Shown here: positions 8,578 to 17,171 of the stretch, piece by piece
How the letters are laid out: each line of letters opens with the position of its first letter
Numbering within the stretch: position 1 is the first letter of the stretch
Assembly (NCBI GenBank): GCA_038749025.1
Contig: JBCDIL010000003.1
Span: 124,001 to 188,000 of the forward strand
Source: JBCAXA01 sp038749025
GTDB lineage: Bacteria > Pseudomonadota > Gammaproteobacteria > Steroidobacterales > Woeseiaceae
Reading direction: 5' to 3'
Length of the DNA: 64,000 nucleotides
The notes under the pieces: generated by a model
Database searches by the model: none
What the model was told of the DNA's origin: nothing
What the model saw: the letters and a program-made list of their open reading frames with translations, nothing else
Program-made: the position numbers and the translations under genes

Positions 8578-9738
8578 ATGGATTTTTCACTGACCGAACA
8601 ACAACAAGCCATGCGCGATGCTGCGCGCCAATTCGCTCAGAACCGCCTGCCCGACGAAGCCGATGCGATAGAACGGTCGGCGACCCCGCCGAGTAAAGCG
8701 CTGATTAAAGAGTTTGCCGAGATGGGGTTCCTCGGTATTAACATTCCCGAGGAATTCGGCGGGTTGGGACTTAGCAGCTTAGATGCGCTAATCGTCCTTG
8801 AGGAATTCGCCAAGGTATCGTCCGCCGTCGCGTTTCCCGTGTTCGAATCATGCACCGGCCCTGTCAAAGCCATCGAGCACTTCGGCAGTGACGAGCTTCA
8901 GCAACGGGTCATCCCGGCGGTCTGTGCCGGCGACAGTGTCGTTGCCATTGCGATGTCAGAGCCAAACGCGGGTTCGGCACTGACCGATCTGACAACGCAA
9001 GCGGTTATCGATGGCGACACCGTCCGTATCAACGGCATGAAGCGTTGGTGCTCGGGTGGCGGTCACGCCGATGGCTACCTCGTTTATTGCCGTATGGCCG
9101 ATAAGCCAGGTGCCAAAGGGATAGGGGCGGTCTACGTCGATGGTGATGCCAACGGACTCAGCTTTGGCGAACAAGAATCGTTGATGGGTTTTCGTGGCGT
9201 GCCGTCATCCGATCTGTATTTCGACAATGTCGAGGTTCCCCGAAACCAGGTCATTGTCGAAGCCGGTGGTTTCGGCAAGTTGATGCAAGCGTTTGATCTT
9301 GAGCGCTGCGGTAATGCAACCATGGCGATGTCGCAAGCGGCGGGCGCGCTCGACGAGGTGATCGACTACGTGCAAGAGCGCCGTCAGTTCGGCAAACCGA
9401 TCGTCGATTTTCAAGCCGTGCAATTGCGGCTCGCTGAAATGCAGATGCAGGTCGATGCCTCGCGGCTGCTGATTCATCGGGCGATTGCCAATGCGCAGAG
9501 CGGCATGCCGAGCATTCAAGACTCATCGATAGCGAAGTGCTATGCGAATGAAATCTCGCGAACCGTTACCGGCAACGCCATGCAGCTGATGGGCGGTTAC
9601 GGTTACTCGTGCGAGTACCGGATCGAGCGGCGGATGCGCGATGCCTGGGGTTGGGGTATAGCCGGTGGGGCCATCGACATCCAAAAGGTCAATATCGCCA
9701 GTGCGATTGTTGGCCGACGCTTCAACCAACGCGCCTAG
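8578..9738 (+). CDS. Acyl-CoA dehydrogenase
   Basis: 386-residue FAD enzyme that introduces an alpha-beta double bond into an acyl-CoA. It shows the family layout: N-terminal helices, the AMSEPNAGS flavin/substrate motif near residue 125, the RRQFGKPIVDFQ motif near 270 and GGYGYSCEYRIER near 340. The usual catalytic Glu of the YEGT motif is replaced (IAGGAIDIQ). However, DLER at Glu242 sits where isovaleryl-CoA and long-chain dehydrogenases keep their base, so the enzyme is probably active and suited to branched or bulky substrates. It is monocistronic from the site 1 promoter and converges on the Rieske gene at 9759. Confidence 0.93.
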   Translation: MDFSLTEQQQAMRDAARQFAQNRLPDEADAIERSATPPSKALIKEFAEMGFLGINIPEEFGGLGLSSLDALIVLEEFAKVSSAVAFPVFESCTGPVKAIEHFGSDELQQRVIPAVCAGDSVVAIAMSEPNAGSALTDLTTQAVIDGDTVRINGMKRWCSGGGHADGYLVYCRMADKPGAKGIGAVYVDGDANGLSFGEQESLMGFRGVPSSDLYFDNVEVPRNQVIVEAGGFGKLMQAFDLERCGNATMAMSQAAGALDEVIDYVQERRQFGKPIVDFQAVQLRLAEMQMQVDASRLLIHRAIANAQSGMPSIQDSSIAKCYANEISRTVTGNAMQLMGGYGYSCEYRIERRMRDAWGWGIAGGAIDIQKVNIASAIVGRRFNQRA

Positions 9739-9758
9739 CGCCGACTCACCTCGCGCCG

Positions 9759-11120
9759 TTACTTCTCGCCGTTGATGTAGCGCTCCACTTCCATCTCGAA
9801 GTGGCGAACGCGTTGCTCTTGATCACCGTACAACGCACCGCGGAAACCACGCGAACGAACACCGCGTTGCTGAACCGGTAACAACTCGGCGTCTTGGTCC
9901 AAGACCTCGCCTAAATCGGGGCTCTCACCGAGCGGTACGTGGATAACCGCCGGGCGGTTCTCCCCGGAGCTATCGGTGCCCTCCGGCAAGCCCATCCACG
10001 CCGGGACGGTGTAGTCAGGATCGTCGACGCTACGGAACAACACCATCGTTTCGTAGTAGAAGAGCTCCGGGTCGTCGGCGTCGGGCAGGAAGCGCATGAT
10101 GAAAACGCCCTCCGGGTGCATACCCATCTGAACGTTCGGAAACAGCCCTGTCGCCCAGCTATCGGTTAACTGGCCATCGGTGAAGTTGTCGTAGTGATCG
10201 AGCCCAAGTCGCTTGGCGCGCGCGCGCTTGGCTTGCTGCACAGCCTGACGCACATCGGCCGCACTGCCGGTAAAACTCGCCGGGTCCAGACCGGCCTCTT
10301 GCATCATCGCCGCCTGGTACGGATCGACCGATTCTTGGTCGTCGACCCGATGGGATTTCACGCAGATCGGCACGATCATCCGCGATGCGCCGTTGGGGTA
10401 CAGATCGTTCTGTGAAAAATCCTCCATGACGCCCTGCGTTTGTGGGTGCACATACGGCAGGTGGTAGGTTTCGTAGAACGCGTCGACGCCGATCTTCCAG
10501 TTGGCCTTCCAGGCACTGCGGACGTGATGAATCACGTTCATCTTGTCGACTTCGTAGGCTTCGATATAGCCCTCGGGTAGCCCTAAGTACTCCGCAAGCG
10601 GCGGTGCCTTGCCGTCCATATTGATGAAAATGATGCCGCCGATCGTGTCGCAGCGAACCTCGTTTAGGCCAGGACGGTGAGCGACCACGCGCGGATCGAA
10701 GGTCTCTTTGTCGGTGATTTCTTCGAGCTTGCCGTCGATCCCGAAACGCCAGCCATGGAAGGCGCAGCTAAAACTGCCGACTGTGCCGCGCTCGTTCAAA
10801 CAAACGCGGTTACCCCGATGCGGGCACACGTTGTAAAAGGCCTTAATCGACTCATCTTCCTGGCGGGCAATGACAAATTGCTCGCGGCCGATATCGAACA
10901 CGAAGTAATCGCCGTCTTCCGGGATATCCGATGTGACACCCGCCAATAACCAGACCCGTGGCCACAACGACGTCATTTCCTTTTCCATGAAATCGCGCGA
11001 GTAGTAGCGCGACGGATGCAGAACATCGATACCGTTATCGATGTCGGGCTGCTTCGCCTCGAGGGAATTGGCCGGCGCATTCATGTTCATCGGCCATTGG
11101 GCTTTGTAGTTGGCACTCAT
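9759..11120 (-). CDS. Rieske non-haem iron oxygenase, alpha subunit (second)
   Basis: 453 residues from the ATG at 11120, which has GTGGAG eight bases upstream. A longer open frame reaches into the ferredoxin gene and is not used here. Rieske ligands are C99xH101 and C119xxH122. The catalytic iron motif DAFYETYHLPYVHP gives the two His ligands spaced by four. The C-terminal half contains the aromatic- and acid-rich loops typical of this family. It lies 43 nt downstream of the Rieske ferredoxin, and the two probably form a two-component hydroxylase. The operon is read from the minus side of the palindrome at 11550. Confidence 0.93.
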   Translation of the reverse strand: MSANYKAQWPMNMNAPANSLEAKQPDIDNGIDVLHPSRYYSRDFMEKEMTSLWPRVWLLAGVTSDIPEDGDYFVFDIGREQFVIARQEDESIKAFYNVCPHRGNRVCLNERGTVGSFSCAFHGWRFGIDGKLEEITDKETFDPRVVAHRPGLNEVRCDTIGGIIFINMDGKAPPLAEYLGLPEGYIEAYEVDKMNVIHHVRSAWKANWKIGVDAFYETYHLPYVHPQTQGVMEDFSQNDLYPNGASRMIVPICVKSHRVDDQESVDPYQAAMMQEAGLDPASFTGSAADVRQAVQQAKRARAKRLGLDHYDNFTDGQLTDSWATGLFPNVQMGMHPEGVFIMRFLPDADDPELFYYETMVLFRSVDDPDYTVPAWMGLPEGTDSSGENRPAVIHVPLGESPDLGEVLDQDAELLPVQQRGVRSRGFRGALYGDQEQRVRHFEMEVERYINGEK

Positions 11121-11163
11121 CGTTACGGCTCCACTCGGTGGACGGATGGTTCTGAGATAGTCG

Positions 11164-11499
11164 TCATAGGGCGTCAGCATCCGAGTCACTATCCGGTAAC
11201 TCGGCAAAAATTCTACCGTCGGTGACATGCGCCCGATACGTCCGTATGGGCTTTGTCGCCGGCGCACTGAGGGCGCTACCGTCGCGCAAATCGAATGCCG
11301 CGCTATGCAGCGGGCAGAAGATCTTATGACCACGGAGCTTACCCCCGGTCAGACGGGCCATCGCATGTGAACACTGGTTCTGGATCACGTAGTACTGGTC
11401 TTTGCTGTGACAGACCAACAAGCGATGCCCAGCGACGCTAACTGGCAGCGTTTTGCCCGGCTCAATCTCGTTGGCCTCGGCAATGAAATGTTCAGCCAA
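11164..11499 (-). CDS. Rieske [2Fe-2S] ferredoxin
   Basis: 111-residue soluble Rieske ferredoxin that passes electrons to ring-hydroxylating oxygenases. The cluster ligands are C43SH45 and C62PLH65. Translation starts at TTG, supported by GGGGAG six bases upstream. It is the first gene of a two-gene unit with the second Rieske oxygenase. As the only ferredoxin in the window it might serve all three oxygenases. Its own reductase is not encoded here. Confidence 0.92.
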   Translation of the reverse strand: MAEHFIAEANEIEPGKTLPVSVAGHRLLVCHSKDQYYVIQNQCSHAMARLTGGKLRGHKIFCPLHSAAFDLRDGSALSAPATKPIRTYRAHVTDGRIFAELPDSDSDADAL

Positions 11500-11523
11500 A
11501 GAATTCTCCCCGTGCGCCTTATA

Positions 11524-11591
11524 TGGATACCATCGATTCGGCCAAAAAGAAACAGTTCTGACTGTTTTTTTTGACAGGGCGGCGCTATGCT
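11524..11591. promoter_or_regulatory. Divergent promoter pair around the shared palindrome (site 2)
   Basis: The palindrome AAACAGTTCTGACTGTTT lies at 11550-11567, with the same A-rich left and T-rich right flanks as site 1. On the minus side TATCCA (11529 to 11524) is 20 nt away and fits a weak -10 for the ferredoxin-Rieske unit. On the plus side TATGCT (11586-11591) lies after 18 nt and fits the ABM-ligase-ABM operon. Confidence 0.68.
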
Positions 11592-11625
11592 AAAGCCACT
11601 GTCTATCGGCCTTGGGGGGTGTGTA

Positions 11626-11922
11626 ATGCCAGTCGTTTCATTTCTGTCGCGGATGAAAATCCACGCCGACAAAGAACAACAATTCATCGAGTGCTGCGAG
11701 CAACTCACGGAGAAGGTCCTGGCGCACGAACCCGAGTGTTTGTATTTCCGGTTCTACAAACTGCGGGACGAGCCGCTCGGCTACGCCGTCTTCGAGTCGT
11801 TTATTAGTGATGAAGCAGAACACGCGCACCAGCAAACCGATTATTTCACGGCCATTGTGCCGGGCTTGGTCGAGTGCTTGGATGGCACATACGTTCGGGA
11901 ATACCTTGATCCGTTGAAGTAA
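11626..11922 (+). CDS. ABM-domain protein (small monooxygenase-like)
   Basis: 98-residue dimeric alpha-beta barrel protein of the antibiotic biosynthesis monooxygenase type; conserved-looking features are ECLYFRFYK and the Q-T-D-Y-F-T helix near residue 70. The ATG at 11626 follows a G-rich ribosome-binding site. An upstream in-frame codon overlaps the proposed -10 and is rejected. It heads an operon with the acyl-CoA ligase 12 nt downstream. Members of this fold act as cofactor-free monooxygenases or as isomerase/accessory proteins; which applies is unknown. A similar small protein closes the same operon. Confidence 0.8.
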   Translation: MPVVSFLSRMKIHADKEQQFIECCEQLTEKVLAHEPECLYFRFYKLRDEPLGYAVFESFISDEAEHAHQQTDYFTAIVPGLVECLDGTYVREYLDPLK

Positions 11923-11934
11923 GGAGCCGTCGCG

Positions 11935-13599
11935 ATGACGACTGAAGCCGTACGACGCAACCGGATCAACGCCACGACGCTCGGCGACTTGTTGCTGGCC
12001 GCCGCCGATAACCACGGTGATTCGCCGGCGATTGTGTTTCCGGACTTTCGGCTCACCTACGGCGAGCTTCGTGATCGCGCCATTCAGCGGGCGCAAAGCC
12101 TTGCTGCATTAGGTGTGGGTCGCGGTGAACATGTCGGTATCCTGCTGCCGACCTGCCACGAGTTTCCGGAGCTTTTTTTCGGCGTTAGTTTATGCGGCGC
12201 CGTGCCGGTGCCGGTCAATGCACGCTACCAAGCCCATGAACTTGCCTACGTTATCGATAACGGCGACTTGGTCACGCTAATCACGACCGATCAAATCGCC
12301 GATCAAGTGAATTTTGTTGAGCGCTTGGGTCGGGCACTGCCGGGTATCGCGTCAGCAACGAATACGCACAAGCTTAGCCTCGACGCGGCGCCACAGCTGC
12401 GTAACCTCGTGCTGCTCGGTGAGTCGACAGAGCCGGGGTTCGTTACCAACACCGACTTTGATGCACTAGCCGACACCGTCTCTGCCGACGCTATCCACGA
12501 GCGCCGGATGAGCGTCAGCGTCCGCGAGCCAGGCCTCATGCTGTACACCTCGGGCACCACCGCGAATCCGAAAGGCGCGGTCATTTCGCATGAGGCGATG
12601 GTCCGCAATTCCATCGCGCTCGGTCGGCAGCGCTATCAACTAACCGCCGAAGACCGGTTCTGGTCACCACTACCGATGTTTCATATCGCGGCTATTTTGC
12701 CGATCGTCGCTTCATTCGATGTCGGCGCTGCTTATTTGACGATGTCGTACTTCGATGCCGGTACGGCGTTGAAGATGCTCGAGCGCGAGCGCGCATCGGT
12801 CACGTACCCGTGCTTTGTTACGATCATGTCGGACCTTATTCATCACCCAGATTTCGAGAAAACTGACCTGCGCCACGTTCGATTAATGAACAGCAACTTC
12901 GCGGTGCAGCCGCCAGGTATCGCCGAGGCGATGCAAAAAGCCATGCCGAATACGGTGCAAGTCGGCACCTTCGGGATGACCGAAACGGCCGGTACGGTCT
13001 GCACCAGTGAGTTAGATGCAACGTTGACGCAACGCACGACCCGACTCGGAACACCGCTACCCGGCATGGAGGTACGAATCGTCGATGCCGATACGGGCGA
13101 GGACGTCGGTGTCGATGAGCGTGGCGAGATCCTTGTGCGTGGCTACTCGTTGTTCGAGTACTACTACAAAGACCCTGAGAAAACCGCCGAAGCGAAGGAC
13201 GCCGACGGCTGGTACCACACCGGTGACATCGGCTCGCTCGATGCCGACGGGCAGATCATGTTCTACGGCCGCACCAAAGACATGTTGAAAGTTGGTGGTG
13301 AGAACGTGGCCGCCGCCGAGATCGAGACGTACCTCGCCCGCCACGACGCTGTGCGCTTGGCGCAAGTCGTTGGAGTCCCAGACGCGCGCCTGGGCGAAGT
13401 GGCCGCCGCGTTCGTTGAGCTCAACGACGATGCGGACGTTGATGCCGATATGCTGATGCAGTTCTGCAAAGGCGAAATAGCGAGCTTCAAAGTGCCGCGC
13501 TACGTTCGCTTTGTGACCGAGTGGCCGATGTCCACGAGCAAGATTCAAAAATACAAGCTGCGCGATCAGTTGATCGCCGAACTGGAGAAGACAGCATGA
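11935..13599 (+). CDS. Acyl-CoA ligase (AMP-binding, ANL superfamily)
   Basis: 554-residue adenylate-forming CoA ligase that activates a carboxylic acid. The P-loop-like signature YTSGTTANPKG is near residue 205, the GMTETAG motif near 345, WYHTGDIG near 425 and the C-terminal catalytic Lys in the segment SKIQKYKLR near 545. AAGGAG lies eight bases before the ATG. It sits between two ABM-type proteins, overlapping the second by four bases (ATGA). It probably supplies the CoA thioester used by the acyl-CoA dehydrogenase, SDRs and thiolase nearby. The exact acid (fatty, aromatic or cyclic) cannot be read. Confidence 0.94.
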   Translation: MTTEAVRRNRINATTLGDLLLAAADNHGDSPAIVFPDFRLTYGELRDRAIQRAQSLAALGVGRGEHVGILLPTCHEFPELFFGVSLCGAVPVPVNARYQAHELAYVIDNGDLVTLITTDQIADQVNFVERLGRALPGIASATNTHKLSLDAAPQLRNLVLLGESTEPGFVTNTDFDALADTVSADAIHERRMSVSVREPGLMLYTSGTTANPKGAVISHEAMVRNSIALGRQRYQLTAEDRFWSPLPMFHIAAILPIVASFDVGAAYLTMSYFDAGTALKMLERERASVTYPCFVTIMSDLIHHPDFEKTDLRHVRLMNSNFAVQPPGIAEAMQKAMPNTVQVGTFGMTETAGTVCTSELDATLTQRTTRLGTPLPGMEVRIVDADTGEDVGVDERGEILVRGYSLFEYYYKDPEKTAEAKDADGWYHTGDIGSLDADGQIMFYGRTKDMLKVGGENVAAAEIETYLARHDAVRLAQVVGVPDARLGEVAAAFVELNDDADVDADMLMQFCKGEIASFKVPRYVRFVTEWPMSTSKIQKYKLRDQLIAELEKTA

Positions 13600-13883
13600 T
13601 GGCATTCGTTGCGACGTTGGTTCTAAAAGAAGGCAAAGAGCAAGACTTTGAGGACTTGCAGCGCAAGCTGGCCAAGCTTTCGATCGATAGCGAACCCGAC
13701 CTCATTACTTACCACGTGATTCGCCAACGCGAAGCGGAGCGTACCTACGTCGTCTACGCCGCCTTCAAAGACGACAAAGCGTTTGAGTACCACATGCAGA
13801 CCGACTTCCACGACGATTTGGTGCCACCGATTCTCGACTGCCTCGCCGAGGAGATGGACCTGAAGATGTTCGACGGCATCTGA
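13596..13883 (+). CDS. ABM-like small protein (second copy in the operon)
   Basis: 95 residues, same fold class as the protein at 11626-11922 and sharing a similar Q-T-D-F-H-D helix, but clearly diverged. The ATG at 13596 overlaps the ligase stop as ATGA, with GGAG eight bases upstream; the longer open frame into the ligase is a shadow. It is the last gene of the site 2 plus-strand operon and converges on the E2 gene. It may form a hetero- or homodimeric monooxygenase/accessory protein with the first ABM gene, which is inference from the paired arrangement. Confidence 0.78.
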   Translation: MMAFVATLVLKEGKEQDFEDLQRKLAKLSIDSEPDLITYHVIRQREAERTYVVYAAFKDDKAFEYHMQTDFHDDLVPPILDCLAEEMDLKMFDGI

Positions 13884-13895
13884 GTGCCGAACCGC

Positions 13896-15083
13896 TTAAT
13901 CGAACAGCGCGTCGGGGGCCTCAAGCGTGGCCTTTAACGCCCCTAAGAACTTCGCGCCTGTCGCACCGTCGAAGGCACGGTGATCGCACGACATCGTGAC
14001 CTTCATTAGCGTCGCGACGGTTAACTCACCGTTCTTAGCAACCGCCTGCTGACGGGCCTTGCCGACGGCAATAATCGACGTTTGCGGCGGATTGATAATC
14101 GCCGTAAAGCGATCCACGCCGAACATGCCAAGATTCGAGACCGTTGTTGCTCCGCCCGTTAATTGCGCCGCCGTTAACGCGCGGTCGTTGGCTTGGTCGG
14201 CCAGGCGTTTCACCGATTCACTGATCGCCTGCAGCGACAGGCCCGATGCGTTTTCAATGACTGGGGCGATGAGTCCATCGGTCGCGGCAATAGCGACCCC
14301 GATCGCATCACTCGCCGGGTAAAGCGCGTCGTCGCGATAGCAGACATTAATCGCCGGCTGCTGCTGCAGAGTCGTCGCTACCGCCTTCAATAGAACGTCA
14401 TTCAACGTGACTCGACAACCGTGCGTTTGGTTGTACGTGGCTCGCTGTGCTTGTACGGCATCGCAAACGATGTCGATCTGCAAATAAAAGTGCGGAATCT
14501 CCTGCTTGGCCGCTTGCATACGGGTGGCAGCCGTTCGGGCCATCGCCGTTTGCTTGATCGGCTGATCGCCGGCGGCTGCAGCAGCCGCCTCAACGTCCTG
14601 CTTGGAGATGCGTCCGTTGCGGCCAGTGCCCTTAATCGTTGTCCAGTCGACACCCAATGACTCGGCGAGCCGTTTGGCAATCGGGCTAATGCTGGTTGAC
14701 CCGCTAGCAGCCACCGGCGCTGGTGTCGCTGGCGGCGGCGCTGGCTCGTCGGTGGCGCCCTCGTCGCCGTCGAACGAGGCATCCACTGGGACAAACGCGT
14801 CGATAAACGCGTCGATGTCGGCAGCGGGTGTATCCGCTGGTGCGATCACCCCAATCAGCGTACCAACATCGTAGCGCTCGTCGACTTCACCAATAATGCG
14901 AGCGAGCACGCCGTCGGCCGGCGCCTCGTGTGCATTGACGATTTTATCGGTTTCAAGATCGACGATTTCATCGCCTTTGGCGATCGCGGCACCGACCTCG
15001 ACTTTCCATTCGGCGAGCGTGGCCTCCTGCATCTCGATGCCCCACTTCGGTACCGTAATGGCGGTAATCGCGGTAATGGCCAT
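13896..15083 (-). CDS. 2-oxoacid dehydrogenase E2 (dihydrolipoyl acyltransferase)
   Basis: 395-residue acyltransferase core. The lipoyl domain has the carrier Lys47 in DLETDKIV. An alanine/proline linker follows, then an E1/E3-binding domain (SPIAKRLAESLGVD, about 135-170), then the catalytic domain ending with the HxxxDG motif in CDHRAFDGA. The N-terminus has three repeats of Ala-Ile-Thr before the lipoyl domain. Its start overlaps the E1-beta stop by one base. It closes an E1alpha-E1beta-E2 operon; no E3 gene is nearby, so E3 must be shared. The set resembles acetoin or branched-chain type complexes. Confidence 0.93.
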   Translation of the reverse strand: MAITAITAITVPKWGIEMQEATLAEWKVEVGAAIAKGDEIVDLETDKIVNAHEAPADGVLARIIGEVDERYDVGTLIGVIAPADTPAADIDAFIDAFVPVDASFDGDEGATDEPAPPPATPAPVAASGSTSISPIAKRLAESLGVDWTTIKGTGRNGRISKQDVEAAAAAAGDQPIKQTAMARTAATRMQAAKQEIPHFYLQIDIVCDAVQAQRATYNQTHGCRVTLNDVLLKAVATTLQQQPAINVCYRDDALYPASDAIGVAIAATDGLIAPVIENASGLSLQAISESVKRLADQANDRALTAAQLTGGATTVSNLGMFGVDRFTAIINPPQTSIIAVGKARQQAVAKNGELTVATLMKVTMSCDHRAFDGATGAKFLGALKATLEAPDALFD

Positions 15084-16090
15084 TAGCTCGCCATGACCTC
15101 GCGGATAGCCGCTTCGATCCCAGCCGGGCTAGGGACGTATGCACGTTCAAGCCCACGCGCAAACGGTACCGGCGCGTGCGGGGCGGTCACCATCTTGATC
15201 GGCGCTTTCAGTAACTCGAAGCCCTCACTCGCCACCATCCCAGCGATGTCGGACGCGACACTGCAGCGCGGTGTCGATTCGTCGACCAGCACTAAGCGGC
15301 CGGTAGACTCTAGGCTTTCCAAAATCGTATCGAGATCGAGTGGCGATGTTGTGCGCGGATCGATCAGGTCGCACGTAATGCCCTCTTCGGCGAGCTTGTC
15401 GATCGCCTTCTCGGCGAACACAACCATACGTGCGAGTGCCACAACCGTGACGTCCTCGCCCTCGCGAACCAACGCCGCTTCGCCAAACGGAATGGCGTAG
15501 TCGCCGTCAGGCACTTCCGCCTTACGCGGATACAACGCTTTATGCTCGAAGAAGACGACCGGGTCGTCATCACGGATGGCCGTGGTTAACAGTCCCTTGG
15601 CATCAGCGGCGTTGGACGGGATAACGACTTTGAGCCCGGGGACACTGGTAACGATCGGGTAGATGGTTTGCGAGTGTTGCGCACCCATGTTCATACCCGC
15701 ACCGGTCGGCATACGCACGACCACGGGCGTCTTGGTCTTGCCGCCGAACATGTATCGGAACTTAGCAATTTGGTTGTAGAGCTGATCCATCGATACACCG
15801 ATAAAGTCGGCGAACATGAGTTCAGCGACTGGGCGATACCCGGCGAGAGCAGCACCGGCTGCCGCACCGATGATGGCGGACTCACTAATCGGTGTATCGA
15901 TAACGCGGTCTTTGCCGAATTTCTTGTAGAGCCCGGTAGTGACACCAAAGATACCACCGGCCGCCTCTTCAACACCGGTACCTCCGGCGCCGCCGGCGAC
16001 ATCCTCACCGAGTATGATGATCTTGGCATCACGCTCCATTTCGGCATGCAGCGTTTCGTTCAGTGCATCACGATACGTTTTGACAGGCAT
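15083..16090 (-). CDS. 2-oxoacid (acetoin/pyruvate-type) dehydrogenase E1 beta subunit
   Basis: 335-residue transketolase-type subunit that pairs with E1 alpha to bind thiamine diphosphate. Recognisable segments are LGEDVAGGAGG near residue 28, the VIDTPISESAIIGAAAGAALAG stretch near 65-85, and MFGGKTKTPVVVRMPTGAG near 115. AGGAGA lies eight bases before the ATG. It lies 15 nt after E1 alpha and overlaps E2 by one base. In the catabolic context it could decarboxylate a 2-oxo acid, or cleave an acetoin-like alpha-hydroxyketone, made from the pathway substrate. Confidence 0.93.
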   Translation of the reverse strand: MPVKTYRDALNETLHAEMERDAKIIILGEDVAGGAGGTGVEEAAGGIFGVTTGLYKKFGKDRVIDTPISESAIIGAAAGAALAGYRPVAELMFADFIGVSMDQLYNQIAKFRYMFGGKTKTPVVVRMPTGAGMNMGAQHSQTIYPIVTSVPGLKVVIPSNAADAKGLLTTAIRDDDPVVFFEHKALYPRKAEVPDGDYAIPFGEAALVREGEDVTVVALARMVVFAEKAIDKLAEEGITCDLIDPRTTSPLDLDTILESLESTGRLVLVDESTPRCSVASDIAGMVASEGFELLKAPIKMVTAPHAPVPFARGLERAYVPSPAGIEAAIREVMAS

Positions 16091-16105
16091 GAATCCGCTC
16101 TCCTA

Positions 16106-17080
16106 TCAGTAGGTGATGTAAACGTCAGTGGCGAGTTCCGAGACAGCAGGCTCGGGTGCCGCTTGCGCCGTGCTAACGGCCGTGTCGATATCTGTGGCAA
16201 CTTCGGCATCAAGGGCATCGAGCTGGCTGGCCTCTAGCCAACCGGCATCGACGACCTGCGCGCGAAACCTTTTCAAGCAATCGTGCGTCTCGCGAAAGTT
16301 AGCGACTTCGTCCTTGGCACGGTAACGCTGCGGATCGCCTTCGAAATGGCCGTAAAACCGCGTTGTCGTGCATTCGAGTGTCGACGGGCCACCGCCGTCG
16401 CGCGCCATTTGAATCAATTCGCCGGCGGCCCCGAGAACGGCAAAGAAATCACTGCCGTCGACTTTCTTGGCCGGCATACCGAAGCCCGCTGCGCGCCCGG
16501 CAATGTCTTTGCTGCCAACGGCGTAGTCGGTGCCGGTGTGCTCGCCGTAGCCGTTGTCTTCGAACACGAACAACGTCGGTAGTTGCAGCACGACGGCGAG
16601 GTTCATGGCCTCGAAAACGGTGCCTTGGTTGGAGCTACCGTCACCGCCGAACGATGCGGTGACTTTGCCCTTGCCGTCGAGTTTCGTCGCGATGGCGGCG
16701 CCCGTTGCAATCGGTGGGCCACCGCCGACAATCGCGTTGGCGCCGAGCATGCCTTTATCGAAATCGGCGATGTGCATGGAACCGCCTTTACCTTTGCATA
16801 GCCCATCCGCACGGCCGTAAATCTCGAGCATCATGCCGGTAACGTCGCAACCTTTCGCGATGCAATGGCCGTGGCCACGGTGTGTCGACACGATGTAGTC
16901 GTCATCGTCGAGGTGCATACAAATGCCGGCCGCGATCGCCTCTTGGCCGCTGTATAAGTGCGTGAAACCGGGAATAGCGCCCGTCGCGATCTCGACATGC
17001 AAACGTTCTTCGAACTCGCGGATGGTTTTCATGACCCGATAGGCTTTTAGCAGCCGGTCAGCGGGTAGCGGCATAGTCAT
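16106..17080 (-). CDS. 2-oxoacid (acetoin/pyruvate-type) dehydrogenase E1 alpha subunit
   Basis: 324-residue thiamine diphosphate-binding subunit. The ThDP motif runs from GDGSSNQG near residue 145 to the Asn in EDNGYG. HRGHGHCIAKG near residue 70 is another typical segment. GGAGGGG lies a few bases before the ATG. It is the first gene of E1alpha-E1beta-E2, read from a promoter with a near-consensus -10 (TACAAT) 20 nt from the best copy of the shared palindrome, so the complex belongs to the same regulon as the Rieske and ligase operons. Confidence 0.93.
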   Translation of the reverse strand: MTMPLPADRLLKAYRVMKTIREFEERLHVEIATGAIPGFTHLYSGQEAIAAGICMHLDDDDYIVSTHRGHGHCIAKGCDVTGMMLEIYGRADGLCKGKGGSMHIADFDKGMLGANAIVGGGPPIATGAAIATKLDGKGKVTASFGGDGSSNQGTVFEAMNLAVVLQLPTLFVFEDNGYGEHTGTDYAVGSKDIAGRAAGFGMPAKKVDGSDFFAVLGAAGELIQMARDGGGPSTLECTTTRFYGHFEGDPQRYRAKDEVANFRETHDCLKRFRAQVVDAGWLEASQLDALDAEVATDIDTAVSTAQAAPEPAVSELATDVYITY

Positions 17081-17102
17081 AGGAATCCCCTCCGATGCCT
17101 CG

Positions 17103-17146
17103 ATTGTACGAAAGCCGCCCCTCGAAAGAAACAGTCAGGACTGTTT
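17103..17146 (-). promoter_or_regulatory. Promoter of the E1-E2 operon with the shared palindrome (site 3)
   Basis: The palindrome AAACAGTCAGGACTGTTT (17129-17146) is symmetric except for its two central bases. In the minus direction the -10 TACAAT (17108 to 17103) follows after exactly 20 nt, with no good -35. Only this side has a gene to drive; the plus side runs into the 3' end of the third Rieske gene. Confidence 0.72.
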
Positions 17147-17171
17147 TTTATATGCCAATAAGAGACGCGGG

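Noticed and set aside
11121..11333. Longer N-terminus for the second Rieske gene
   Set aside because: It would overlap the ferredoxin gene out of frame and contains no oxygenase sequence; the ATG at 11120 has a ribosome-binding site.
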